The notes below the pieces were generated by a model that saw nothing but the letters and a program-made list of their open reading frames with translations, made no database searches and was not told the origin of the DNA. From UBA2231 sp964415175 (GTDB lineage: Bacteria > Elusimicrobiota > Elusimicrobia > Elusimicrobiales > UBA9959), in assembly GCA_964415175.1 (NCBI GenBank), contig CAYPYG010000016.1, forward strand, positions 1 to 58,674: a stretch of 58,674 nt of DNA, read 5' to 3'. Shown here piece after piece: positions 33,111-40,727 of this stretch (position 1 is the first letter of the stretch; the number at the start of each line of letters is the position of its first letter). A program made the position numbers and the translations under genes.

Positions 33111-33962
33111 TCAGAGTTTCGGCGAATCCTTCACCTCGTCGTAGGTGAAGGTGGGGCCGTCCTTGCAGCAGTAGTAGTTCTTCGGATGGTCTATCTGGCA
33201 GTGGCCGCACTTGCCCATGCCGCACTTCATGTGGCGCTCGAGCGAGAGGACGATCTGCTTCTCCGGCACGCCCTTCTTGAGCAGCTCGGCGATGACGAAC
33301 TTGTACATGATCGGCGGGCCGACGACCACGGAGAAGGTCCGCTCCGGGTTGATGGTGACGCCGGGGATCAGCGTGGTGATCAGGCCGACGTTCCCCTTCC
33401 AGTCGGGGTCGGTGCGGTCCACGGTGCAGTTGAAGTTCACGTCCAGGCGCTTCTGCCACTTCTCCACCTCGTCGCCGAACAGCATGTCCTTCGGCGTGCG
33501 GCAGCCCAGCAGGATGTCGACCTTGCCGAACTCCTTGCGGTTGTCCATGACGTAGTTGATCAGCGAGCGCAGCGGGGCTATGCCCAGGCCTCCGGCGACG
33601 AAGAGCAGGTCGTTGCCGCTCATCAGCTTCACCGGGAACGGCTTGCCGAACGGCCCGCGGATCCCGACGACGTCGCCCTTGCCGAGCGAGTGCATGTGCT
33701 TCGTCAGGCGGCCGGCGGCGCGCACGGTAAGCTCGAAGGAGCCTTTCTTGGTCGGGCTGGAGCAGACGGAGATGGGCGCCTCGCCGACGCCGAATATCTC
33801 CACCTGCACGAACTGGCCGGGCTCGTGGTCCAGCTCGCCGTCGTCGAGGGCGATGTCGAACCATTTCTCGGCGGGGGTCATCTGCTTCGCGGCGATGATG
33901 CGGCCGGTGCGCAGCTTCCAGTTGGAGTTCTTTATCTCTTCCTTTACGAGTTGCGTGGGCAT
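33111..33962 (-). CDS. hydG: Group 3b hydrogenase gamma subunit, FAD/NAD(P)-binding
   Basis: Ferredoxin-NADP reductase-like diaphorase subunit that exchanges electrons with NAD(P). FAD-binding region up to RLTKHMHSLGKGDVVGIRGPFG (RLTKHMHS, then GDVVGIRGPFG), pyridine nucleotide region VAGGLGIAPLRSLI and LLGCRTPKDML, and a C-terminal 2Fe-2S site CGMGKCGHCQI with CC in YYCCKDGP. 283 aa, complete, like dihydroorotate dehydrogenase PyrK-type proteins, but the operon fixes the assignment. Confidence 0.9.
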   Translation of the reverse strand: MPTQLVKEEIKNSNWKLRTGRIIAAKQMTPAEKWFDIALDDGELDHEPGQFVQVEIFGVGEAPISVCSSPTKKGSFELTVRAAGRLTKHMHSLGKGDVVGIRGPFGKPFPVKLMSGNDLLFVAGGLGIAPLRSLINYVMDNRKEFGKVDILLGCRTPKDMLFGDEVEKWQKRLDVNFNCTVDRTDPDWKGNVGLITTLIPGVTINPERTFSVVVGPPIMYKFVIAELLKKGVPEKQIVLSLERHMKCGMGKCGHCQIDHPKNYYCCKDGPTFTYDEVKDSPKL

Positions 33963-33972
33963 TGTGGCTCCT

Positions 33973-35007
33973 TTAATTGTGTTCCGCGGCGAGTTCCTTC
34001 AAGGTTTCCTTGAGGTTTATCTTCGCCATGCACGTGCGGGTGCAGCGGCCGCAGCCGGTGCAGAAGAACCTGTTGAACTTGTCCAGCGGGAAGCTGAACT
34101 TGCGGAAGTAGCGGTGGCGCTGGCGCTCGGCGCGCTCCTCGCGGAAGTTCTCGTTGCCCGCGACCTTGGCGAAGGTCTCGAACTGGCAGGAATCCCAGGT
34201 GCGGGTCCGCGCTCCGGTCCTGAGGTCCAGCCCGACGGAGTCGGCCATGTCGAAGCAGTAGCAGGTGGGGCAGACGTTGGTGCAGTTGCCGCAGCTCACG
34301 CACCGCTCGCCGACGCCGTGCCAGACCTTGCTCTTCATGGCCTTGGAGAAGATCTCCGGCAGCTTCCTGGCCTCGACGCCGATCTCGTTCCTGAACACCT
34401 CGCGCTTGGCGGCGCGGGCCTGCTCCAGGGCGGCCAGGTCGGCGGCGGAAGCCTTGGGCAGACCCATGCCTTCCACCAGGTCCTCCCCCTTCTGGGTGTT
34501 GACGTGGATGATCCACTTGTCGCCCAGGTCGGTGAAGAACAGGTCGTAGCCGCCGTTGGGGTTATGGGCGTTGACCAGCGCGCAGGAGGCGTGCTCGTCG
34601 CAGTAGGACAGGCACTCCAGGCCGATGATGAAGAGATGGTCCTTGCGGGTCAGGTAGTTGTAATCGCGGGGCCGCTCGGAGAAGACCATGTTCAGGCAGG
34701 AGATGCCGGCCAGGTCGCAGGTGTGCACGCCGAAGATGGCCGTGTCCTCGTATTCGACCACCGGCTTCTGCGTAAAGCCCTTGGCGTCGGCGCTGAACTC
34801 CAGCACCTTCTCGCGGACGGGCATGAAATATTTCTTCGGGGGCAGTATCGTGGGGACGTACTTCAGCGCTATCTCGTCCGCGGAAGTCACTTCCGCGAAA
34901 GCGAAGTTATCGTAACCCTTCGCCACGGGCGCCACCACCTTCATGCGCTTGGAAAGTTTCTTAATGAAGGCGTCGAGTTCCTCTTTCTTCAGTATGTGCT
35001 GGTTCAT
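33973..35007 (-). CDS. hydB: Group 3b hydrogenase beta subunit, 4Fe-4S protein
   Basis: Ferredoxin-like subunit wiring the small subunit to the diaphorase. Two cluster motifs are present: CVSCGNCTNVCPTCYC (about 230-245) and CTGCGRCTRTC (about 320-330). The N-terminal 200 residues include GVHTCDLAGISCL, characteristic of the anaerobic sulfite reductase A/HydB family. It is the first gene of the operon, followed after 10 nt by gamma. The start gives MNQHILKKEELDAF. Confidence 0.9.
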   Translation of the reverse strand: MNQHILKKEELDAFIKKLSKRMKVVAPVAKGYDNFAFAEVTSADEIALKYVPTILPPKKYFMPVREKVLEFSADAKGFTQKPVVEYEDTAIFGVHTCDLAGISCLNMVFSERPRDYNYLTRKDHLFIIGLECLSYCDEHASCALVNAHNPNGGYDLFFTDLGDKWIIHVNTQKGEDLVEGMGLPKASAADLAALEQARAAKREVFRNEIGVEARKLPEIFSKAMKSKVWHGVGERCVSCGNCTNVCPTCYCFDMADSVGLDLRTGARTRTWDSCQFETFAKVAGNENFREERAERQRHRYFRKFSFPLDKFNRFFCTGCGRCTRTCMAKINLKETLKELAAEHN

Positions 35008-35055
35008 TCAGGTACCTCGCGATGTATTTTGCGGCTGCTGACGGTCAACAGGAAT

Positions 35056-35061
35056 ATTATA
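35056..35061 (-). promoter_or_regulatory. -10 box upstream of the hydrogenase operon
   Basis: TATAAT on the minus strand about 50 nt before the beta-subunit start, within TATATAATATT. No convincing -35 at the usual distance. The stretch between the two divergent genes also has TATTAGC/ACTAATA (35154-35172) with no assigned role. Confidence 0.4.
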
Positions 35062-35202
35062 TACAAATAAAGCGGAGGGCTCCCGCCCCCCCGCGCGGCC
35101 GCATTAACTTTTCTCATGCGCGCAGAGGACGCCGCTCCCGCGAAAACCGAAAATATATTAGCAAAACTAATAGCAGGCGGCGAAATCACTCCCCCACTAT
35201 CG

Positions 35203-35232
35203 TTGACGCCGCCTTAACTTGTAGAATATAGG
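35203..35232 (+). promoter_or_regulatory. Promoter and hairpin before the rubrerythrin-like gene
   Basis: TTGACG, an 18-nt spacer and TATAGG precede the gene. AGGCGGCG (35175-35182) and CGCCGCCT (35207-35214) form an inverted repeat over the -35, a possible operator. AAGGA is the ribosome binding site. Confidence 0.4.
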
Positions 35233-35246
35233 TCCGTTAAGGAACT

Positions 35247-35666
35247 ATGGACCCCGAGCAGCTCATACGGCGGCTGGCTAACGAAGAAAGCGGCGACGTC
35301 TCCCTCTACGCCAGGGAGGCGGAGCTTTTCGGCCGCAGGACGGTGAACGGCCGGCGCGTGGCCGAGACCTTCTCGCGCTTCAGCGCGGAAGAGGCCTCGC
35401 ACCTGAAAGTGCTCTCGTCCATAGCCGGCGGCGGCCTGCCCCCCGGACGCCGAGAAATAGGCGTCGGTCCGTCCCTCGAACTGGCGCTCAGGCTCCACGA
35501 GGAGCGCGAAGCGGAGAGCATCAGGCTCTACTCCGATCTTTCGGCCGCGCTGGAGGACCAGGCCCACAAGCTGATGCTGAAAGGCGTGATCGACCAGGAG
35601 AAGTCCCACCTGGATACTATACGCGGATATCTCAAGGCCCTCCGGACCTCGAGACGCGAGGAATGA
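35247..35666 (+). CDS. Ferritin-like / rubrerythrin-type protein
   Basis: Four-helix-bundle diiron protein of 139 aa. Candidate ligands are E in NEESGDVSLY, EEASH, EREAESIRLY and DQEKSH, spaced as in rubrerythrin (ExxH twice plus two single E). The C-terminal rubredoxin domain is missing. Role is probably peroxide reduction or oxygen defence, fitting an anaerobe and its position next to the hydrogenase operon. It overlaps sixA by ATGA. Confidence 0.75.
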   Translation: MDPEQLIRRLANEESGDVSLYAREAELFGRRTVNGRRVAETFSRFSAEEASHLKVLSSIAGGGLPPGRREIGVGPSLELALRLHEEREAESIRLYSDLSAALEDQAHKLMLKGVIDQEKSHLDTIRGYLKALRTSRREE

Positions 35667-36136
35667 AAGGATATATGGAAATAGTCTTCATGCGCCACGC
35701 CAGGGCCCTTTCGGCTTCGGCGGCCGGAGTCGCTACCGACGGAGAAAGGCCGCTCTCCCCCGAGGGGCTGGCGCAGGCCCGCGCGGCGGCCGATACCCTG
35801 GCGGGGCGCGGCTTCGTCCCGGCCCTCATAATCGCCAGCCCGCTCAGGCGGGCCATGCAGACCGCCGAACAGGCCGCCGCCGTCTTCGCGGGCGCCGAGA
35901 TCCGCGTCGAGCCGGGCCTCGCCTCCCCGGCGGACCCGTCCGCGCTGGCGCGCGCGCTGGCCGGGTCCGCGACCGGCCACATGCTCGTCATAGGCCATCA
36001 CCCGGCCATCGGCCTCATGGCCGCCCCCTTCATCGGGAAGGCGTTCTCCTTTTCCACGGCCGGGTTCCTGCGTCTGGCCCTCGCCGGCGACGGCCGCGCC
36101 GACCTGCTCGATTCCGACGGCTGCGAAGAGCTCTGA
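35663..36136 (+). CDS. sixA: Phosphohistidine phosphatase, SixA type
   Basis: Histidine phosphatase superfamily protein of 157 aa. The RHG-type motif is FMRHARA (about 9-15), with arginine in SPLRRAMQTAEQ and the second histidine in VIGHHPAIG. Start overlaps the upstream stop as ATGA; a second ATG four codons on, behind AAGGA, is possible. The target could be phospho-HPr/EIIA or a histidine kinase; none is adjacent. Confidence 0.78.
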   Translation: MKGYMEIVFMRHARALSASAAGVATDGERPLSPEGLAQARAAADTLAGRGFVPALIIASPLRRAMQTAEQAAAVFAGAEIRVEPGLASPADPSALARALAGSATGHMLVIGHHPAIGLMAAPFIGKAFSFSTAGFLRLALAGDGRADLLDSDGCEEL

Positions 36137-36158
36137 AACCTCTGACAACGGGGACCGC

Positions 36159-37322
36159 TTGAAGAACCTGCCGCTCATCCTGCTCCTCCTGCTCCCCACC
36201 TGCGCCGCCGCGCAGGAGAAAGTGCTGATAGGCGTGTATCACGGGCGGAAGATAACCCGACTAACGCTCTCTTCCCACGAGTCCGGCCAGGCCACCGTGC
36301 GCCGCGCCCTCCTCAAGGGCAAGGTCTCGCTGACCGCCGCCCGCGGCCGGCTGCGCTGCGCCGACCGCAGGTCGCTCGACGGCCTGAAGGAGATAAAGGT
36401 CTCGGCCTACGGCGCCGGGGTCTGGCTCTCCGGCCCGGGCCTGCCGCGCCGCCTTCACAGGGGCGACCTCGTCATCTCCGCCCGCGGCGACCGCATCAGG
36501 GTGACCGCCACGGTCCCGCTCGAGATCTATTTGCAGAGCGTGGTCTCCTACGAGGCCAGGGACCTCGGCAGCCCCGAGGCCTTCAAGGCCCAGGCCGTGG
36601 CGGCGCGCACCTACGCGCTGACCAAGGTCAGGAACCACGTACGCGAGGGCTTCAATCTCTGCGACACCCAGCACTGCCAGTTCTACGCCGGCTTCGCCGA
36701 CATCAATCCCGCCGCGGCCAGGGCCGTCATGCAGACCGCCGGGGAGATACTCGTCCATAAAGGCAAGCCGATATCGGCCTTCTACCATTCCGCCTGCGGC
36801 GGCTTCACCGACGGGATCTCCGCCGTCTGGCCCTACGCGGACGCGCCGTACCTCAAAACCGTGCAGGACGGCCCCGCCGCGCGCCCCTACTGCTCGGAGG
36901 CGCCCGGCTTCAGGTGGAAGAAACGGCTGGCCTTCGCGGACCTGGAGCGCGCGCTGCGCCGGGGCGGCTGGCTGAAGAACGGCGAGAAGATATCGTCCGT
37001 TTCGGTGCGCGGCCACGGCCGCTCCGGCCGCCCGCTGAAACTGGCCGTGCGCGCCGGCGGCCGGACCGTCGAGGTCCCGACCTCGGACTTCTACCACGCC
37101 GTCGGCAGGACGCTGGGCTGGACGGCCATGCCCGGCAACCTTTTCGAGCTCCACTCGGGCGCGGACCACATAATACTGGACGGAAAAGGCGCCGGCCACG
37201 GCGTGGGCATGTGCCAGTGGGGCGCCGAAGGCATGGCCCGCAAAGGATTCCACTACCGGGAAATACTGGAGCATTATTATCCGGGCGCCAGAATAGAGAA
37301 CCTCAAGAAGGACGACAAATGA
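36159..37322 (+). CDS. SpoIID/LytB domain protein
   Basis: Exported protein of 387 aa related to the SpoIID peptidoglycan glycosidase that acts on denuded glycan. Signal peptide LPLILLLLLPTCAAAQ. The SpoIID block VPLEIYLQSVVSYEARDLGS (in part IYLQSVVSYEARDLG), AQAVAARTYAL, CDTQHCQFYAG and the C-terminal GKGAGHGVGMCQWGAEGMA (GHGVGMCQWGAEGMA) are all present, including the conserved glutamate of SYEA. Start is TTG behind GGGGA. It overlaps uppP by ATGA, linking it to cell-wall metabolism. Confidence 0.87.
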   Translation: MKNLPLILLLLLPTCAAAQEKVLIGVYHGRKITRLTLSSHESGQATVRRALLKGKVSLTAARGRLRCADRRSLDGLKEIKVSAYGAGVWLSGPGLPRRLHRGDLVISARGDRIRVTATVPLEIYLQSVVSYEARDLGSPEAFKAQAVAARTYALTKVRNHVREGFNLCDTQHCQFYAGFADINPAAARAVMQTAGEILVHKGKPISAFYHSACGGFTDGISAVWPYADAPYLKTVQDGPAARPYCSEAPGFRWKKRLAFADLERALRRGGWLKNGEKISSVSVRGHGRSGRPLKLAVRAGGRTVEVPTSDFYHAVGRTLGWTAMPGNLFELHSGADHIILDGKGAGHGVGMCQWGAEGMARKGFHYREILEHYYPGARIENLKKDDK

Positions 37323-38101
37323 ACGACATCATCCAGGCCATAATACTAGGCGCCGTACAGGGCCTCACCGAATTCCTGCCGGTCTCCAGCTCCGCCCATC
37401 TGGTCCTTTTCCCCCGTTTCCTCGGCTGGGAATACAAGGGCCTGAGCTACGACGTCATGCTGCACATGGGCACGCTGGGCGCGGTCGTCTCGGTGTTCTG
37501 GCGCGACTGGCTCCGCCTCGTAAAGGACGGCTTCGCGCGGCCCGCCGCGCCGGAGGGCCGCGGCCTGTGGCTGCTGGTCCTCGCCACCGTGCCGGCCGGG
37601 CTGGCCGGCATACTGCTCGAGGACCTGGCCGAGAACGTCTTCCGCGGCGAGACCTGGATGGCCGTCAACCTGGCGCTCTTCGCCGGCGTCATGTGGTTCG
37701 CCGACAGGCGCGCGGGCGGCGTGAAAAGCCTGGCCGACCTGACGGTGAAAAGCGCCCTCCTGATCGGCCTCTTCCAGGCGCTGGCCATCATGCCGGGGGC
37801 CTCGCGTTCCGGCGTCACCATCACGGCCGCGCTGCTGCTTGGCTTCTCGCGCGCCGAGTCCGCGCGCGTCTCCTTCCTCCTTTCGACGCCTATCATACTG
37901 GGCGCCGGCCTCCTGGAAGGATTCAAGCTGGGCTTCGGCGTCATGGACCCCGCCACCATAGCGGGGTTCCTCTCCGCCTTCGCGACCGGCTGGGCCGCCA
38001 TCTCTTTCCTGATGCGCTATCTCAGGACGAACACGCTCCTTCCTTTCGTCGTCTACCGCGCGCTGCTGGCCGGGCTCATCTGCCTCTCCTTCAGGGGCTG
38101 A
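37319..38101 (+). CDS. uppP: Undecaprenyl-diphosphatase
   Basis: Recycles the lipid carrier of peptidoglycan and O-antigen synthesis by removing a phosphate from undecaprenyl diphosphate. The two active motifs are GLTEFLPVSSSAHL (about 15-28) and PGASRSGVTI (about 157-166). About eight helices, 260 aa. The ATG lies in the stop of the SpoIID-like gene; wider frames here are in the wrong phase. Confidence 0.93.
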   Translation: MNDIIQAIILGAVQGLTEFLPVSSSAHLVLFPRFLGWEYKGLSYDVMLHMGTLGAVVSVFWRDWLRLVKDGFARPAAPEGRGLWLLVLATVPAGLAGILLEDLAENVFRGETWMAVNLALFAGVMWFADRRAGGVKSLADLTVKSALLIGLFQALAIMPGASRSGVTITAALLLGFSRAESARVSFLLSTPIILGAGLLEGFKLGFGVMDPATIAGFLSAFATGWAAISFLMRYLRTNTLLPFVVYRALLAGLICLSFRG

Positions 38102-38115
38102 CCGCGCCGTAATGC

Positions 38116-38121
38116 TATAAT
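38116..38121 (+). promoter_or_regulatory. -10 box of leaderless AI-2E-family gene
   Basis: TATAAT ends 7 nt before ATG. No Shine-Dalgarno sequence lies between, so the message is probably leaderless. Confidence 0.5.
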
Positions 38122-38128
38122 TGGACCG

Positions 38129-39235
38129 ATGAACGCGCAGAACGGGGACTCCAGGAAAAAATTCTTCAGGCTGGACAAAGGCCTGGTCTTCGGCGTCTTC
38201 TTTTCGGCGCTGACCCTGTTCCTGCTCTGGCAGCTCCTGAAACTTATCTCCCCCTTCCTGGGAGCTCTCTTCATCTCCGCCATGCTGACCGTGGTCTTCT
38301 TCCCGATGCACGCCTGGATACGCAGGAGGATAGTCGCCGACCGCACCGCGGCCGCCGGCCTCTCCACTCTCACGGTCCTCGTCACCGTGGTCGCCCCGAT
38401 GCTGTTCTTCGGCTGGCTGCTCTTCAAGGAATCGCGCGACCTCTACCCCAAGACGCGCGCCTGGGTCGAGACGCTGTCGGTGGACCAGATAGAGGCGCGC
38501 CTCCCGCGGCGGCTGCGCGGCTTCATAGACGCCGACACCAAGACCACGGTGCTGCGCAATATCGAGAACGCCCAGGAGCGCATCGCGCGTTCGGGCGGCA
38601 TGGTGCTGCGCAACATAGTCGTCTTCGTCCTGGACCTGTTCGTGATGGTCTTCACCCTGTTCTTCTTTTTCCGCGACGGCGCCAGGTTCATGCAATGGCT
38701 CATCGACGTGGTGCCCATGGACTACGACCATAAGCACCGCCTGGCCGGCCAGCTCTATACCACCATCATCGCCGTCGTGCGCGGGATAATCTTCACGGCC
38801 TTCGTGCAGGGCGTCGTCGCGGCCGTCGGCTTCACGATAGCGGACACCCCGGCGCCGGTGCTGGCGGGCCTGCTGACCTTCCTGGCCGGGCTCATCCCCG
38901 TGGGCGGCACGGCCCTGGTCTGGCTGCCGATGGGGCTCTACATGTATTTCTTCCAGGACCCGGCCTGGGGGGTCTTCGTCCTCCTGTGGGGCCTGCTGAT
39001 AGTGGGGCTGATAGATAATTTCCTGCGGCCCATGCTGATAGGCCGCGAGACCAGACTGCCTTTCTTCCTGCTGTTCCTGGGGATATTCGGCGGGATGCGG
39101 GTCTACGGGCCTATGGGGCTTTTCCTGGGGCCGATACTGGTCGCCTGCGTGGCCGCCGTCATGCAGATATACAAGCAAGAAGCCCGGAACCTCATGTCCG
39201 GCGGCGCCGCGCAGCCCCAGCCCCCTTTGATGTAG
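38129..39235 (+). CDS. AI-2E family transporter (PerM/YdiK type)
   Basis: Inner-membrane protein of 368 aa with about eight helices. The central soluble segment (ESRDLYPKTRAWVETL to IARSGG) and the conserved FVQGVVAAVGFTIA, AGLIPVGGTALVWLP and GLIDNFLRPMLIG are the family pattern. Named after TqsA, but most members are uncharacterised exporters or cation/proton antiporters. Monocistronic; ends before a palindromic repeat. Confidence 0.85.
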   Translation: MNAQNGDSRKKFFRLDKGLVFGVFFSALTLFLLWQLLKLISPFLGALFISAMLTVVFFPMHAWIRRRIVADRTAAAGLSTLTVLVTVVAPMLFFGWLLFKESRDLYPKTRAWVETLSVDQIEARLPRRLRGFIDADTKTTVLRNIENAQERIARSGGMVLRNIVVFVLDLFVMVFTLFFFFRDGARFMQWLIDVVPMDYDHKHRLAGQLYTTIIAVVRGIIFTAFVQGVVAAVGFTIADTPAPVLAGLLTFLAGLIPVGGTALVWLPMGLYMYFFQDPAWGVFVLLWGLLIVGLIDNFLRPMLIGRETRLPFFLLFLGIFGGMRVYGPMGLFLGPILVACVAAVMQIYKQEARNLMSGGAAQPQPPLM

Positions 39236-39255
39236 CCTCCCCCGATCGGGCGATT

Positions 39256-39309
39256 AATAGGGGGACACAATACCTATTTCGGTCGAAATAGGTATTGTGT
39301 CCCCCTATT
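39256..39309. repeat. GGGGACACAATACC palindrome, copy A3
   Basis: Palindrome with 21-bp arms around GGTC, extended on both sides by AATAG/CTATT. No half-copy precedes it, unlike A1, A2 and A4. It sits at the meeting point of two convergent genes, so it may also terminate transcription. Confidence 0.85.
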
Positions 39310-40021
39310 TAACTTCGGACTCGGGGCAGAGGTCCCTGATCGGGCAGGAGGCGCACCGGCCTTTCCGGTCGCAGGTCCCGGCCAGGATCTTTTCGCCGGT
39401 CTCCCTGACCAGCGCCAGGACGTCCGCGTCGCGCGAGCCGTCGCAGGGCACCGTGACCTTCTCCAGGCGCGAAAGGTAGAACTTGGACACCGCCGACACC
39501 TTGAGACCGAGCCCTTCCCTGACCCCTATCGCGTAGAGCGAGAGTTGCAGGTCCTCCTCCAGCGGCCCGGGCGGCCGTTCGTCGAAGCCGAGCTTGTAGT
39601 CTATGACCTCGTGCGTGCCGTCGGGCAGCCGGTCTATCCGGTCCACCGTGCCGCGGATGCGCCAGCCGTTGAACCCGAAGACGAACACCTTCTCGAAAAA
39701 GAGAGCCTTCTGCGGGCGCTCCTGCGCATAGGTCCACCAGCGCTCCATGATCTCGCGCCCCCGCTCGTAGAACTCCAGCGTCTCCCCCGGCGTGGCGTAG
39801 CCCTTGGCCTGCCAGAACTCGTCGTAATAGAGCAGCAGGTCCGAGAGGTCCCCCCCGTTGGCGTGCCAGCGCGCCAGCGCGCGGTGCACCGTCTGGCCCA
39901 GCGAGGACCAGGGATTATGCGGCGCGTAACGGCCCTGCGCGTAAAGATAGCGGTACAGGAAAGGACAGTCCAGGTAGGCCCTGAGCTTGCTGTAGTTGAG
40001 CTCGAAGACCTCAGGAGGCAT
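39305..40021 (-). CDS. PD-(D/E)XK nuclease, RecB/Cas4-like, with Fe-S cysteines
   Basis: 238-residue nuclease domain protein. Start region NYSKLRAYLDCPFLYRYLY is the RecB-like entry motif with a first cysteine; GTVDRIDRLPDGTHEVIDYKLG supplies the D-...-E-x-K-type core (DRID, then EVIDYK). The C-terminal block CDRKGRCASCPIRDLCP holds four cysteines suitable for a 4Fe-4S cluster with the first. No cas genes or addB partner are present, so a DNA repair role is more likely. It overlaps rsmD by 11 nt. Confidence 0.82.
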   Translation of the reverse strand: MPPEVFELNYSKLRAYLDCPFLYRYLYAQGRYAPHNPWSSLGQTVHRALARWHANGGDLSDLLLYYDEFWQAKGYATPGETLEFYERGREIMERWWTYAQERPQKALFFEKVFVFGFNGWRIRGTVDRIDRLPDGTHEVIDYKLGFDERPPGPLEEDLQLSLYAIGVREGLGLKVSAVSKFYLSRLEKVTVPCDGSRDADVLALVRETGEKILAGTCDRKGRCASCPIRDLCPESEVK

Positions 40022-40604
40022 CGGCGGCCCCGGCGCGGCGCACCAGCGACACCAGCGTGTCGCCGTATTTCACCTCGCGATAGATCCCGTAGCCCGGAGG
40101 CGCGGCCACGGGCTCCTTCATATGATGCTGCGCCACGATGAGACCGCCGGGCGAGAGTATGTTCCCGGCCGCCGCCAGTTCCAGCGTCTTCGAAGTGTAA
40201 TGGAGAGGCAGGTTCTCCTCGTCGCGGTACGGCGGGCCCATGAAAACGATGTCGAAACCCTCGTGGCTGTGGTACTTGAGCCATTCCAGGCCCGAAAGGA
40301 CGTTGGCGCGCACGACCACGGCCTGTTCGCCGAAGCCCAGGTGCGTCACGTTGCGCTCGATGACCCTGACGCAGGCCCGGTCCAGTTCCACGAAGACCGC
40401 CTTCTGCGCGCCGCGGGAAAGGGCCTCCAGCCCCGAGGCCCCGGTGCCGGCGTAGAGGTCCAGGAACACCGAGCCCGTCAGCCACGGCCGTATCATGTCG
40501 AACACGGACTGCCGTATCCTCGACGAGATGGGCTTCACGCTCGTCTTCTTCCTGGGAACGGAGAAGAAGGCCCGCCCTTTCCTGGAACCCGCTATTATCC
40601 TCAT
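40011..40604 (-). CDS. rsmD: 16S rRNA (guanine966-N2)-methyltransferase
   Basis: SAM-dependent methyltransferase of 197 aa. N-terminal MRIIAGSRKGR and RPTSSRIRQSVFDM-type motif (ISSRIRQSVFDMI), SAM site FLDLYAGTGASGLEALSRG, then the catalytic block, which is GPPY instead of the usual DPPY or NPPY. ATG at 40604 is chosen since the family begins MRI; the frame runs further to 40643. Loss of the acidic or amide residue before PPY is unusual and might affect activity. Confidence 0.88.
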   Translation of the reverse strand: MRIIAGSRKGRAFFSVPRKKTSVKPISSRIRQSVFDMIRPWLTGSVFLDLYAGTGASGLEALSRGAQKAVFVELDRACVRVIERNVTHLGFGEQAVVVRANVLSGLEWLKYHSHEGFDIVFMGPPYRDEENLPLHYTSKTLELAAAGNILSPGGLIVAQHHMKEPVAAPPGYGIYREVKYGDTLVSLVRRAGAADAS

Positions 40605-40672
40605 CGCATCCCTTTTCCGCCGGTTTTCGTAAAATTCCCGCAATATATTTTTAATGGCCCGGCCTTATAATC

Positions 40673-40686
40673 TATAATGTATTATA
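40673..40686. promoter_or_regulatory. Divergent -10 boxes (rsmD / REC-MBL)
   Basis: TATAAT on the plus strand at 40673-40678 and on the minus strand at 40681-40686, in the 123 bases between the divergent genes. No clear -35 elements. Confidence 0.45.
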
Positions 40687-40727
40687 GAAAATCCGGCCCT
40701 CGCGCGCGATAAAAAGGCATTCTTAAA

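Noticed and set aside
39305..40021. Cas4
   Set aside because: RecB-like fold with four cysteines would fit, but there are no CRISPR repeats or other cas genes, and the gene is coupled to rsmD.
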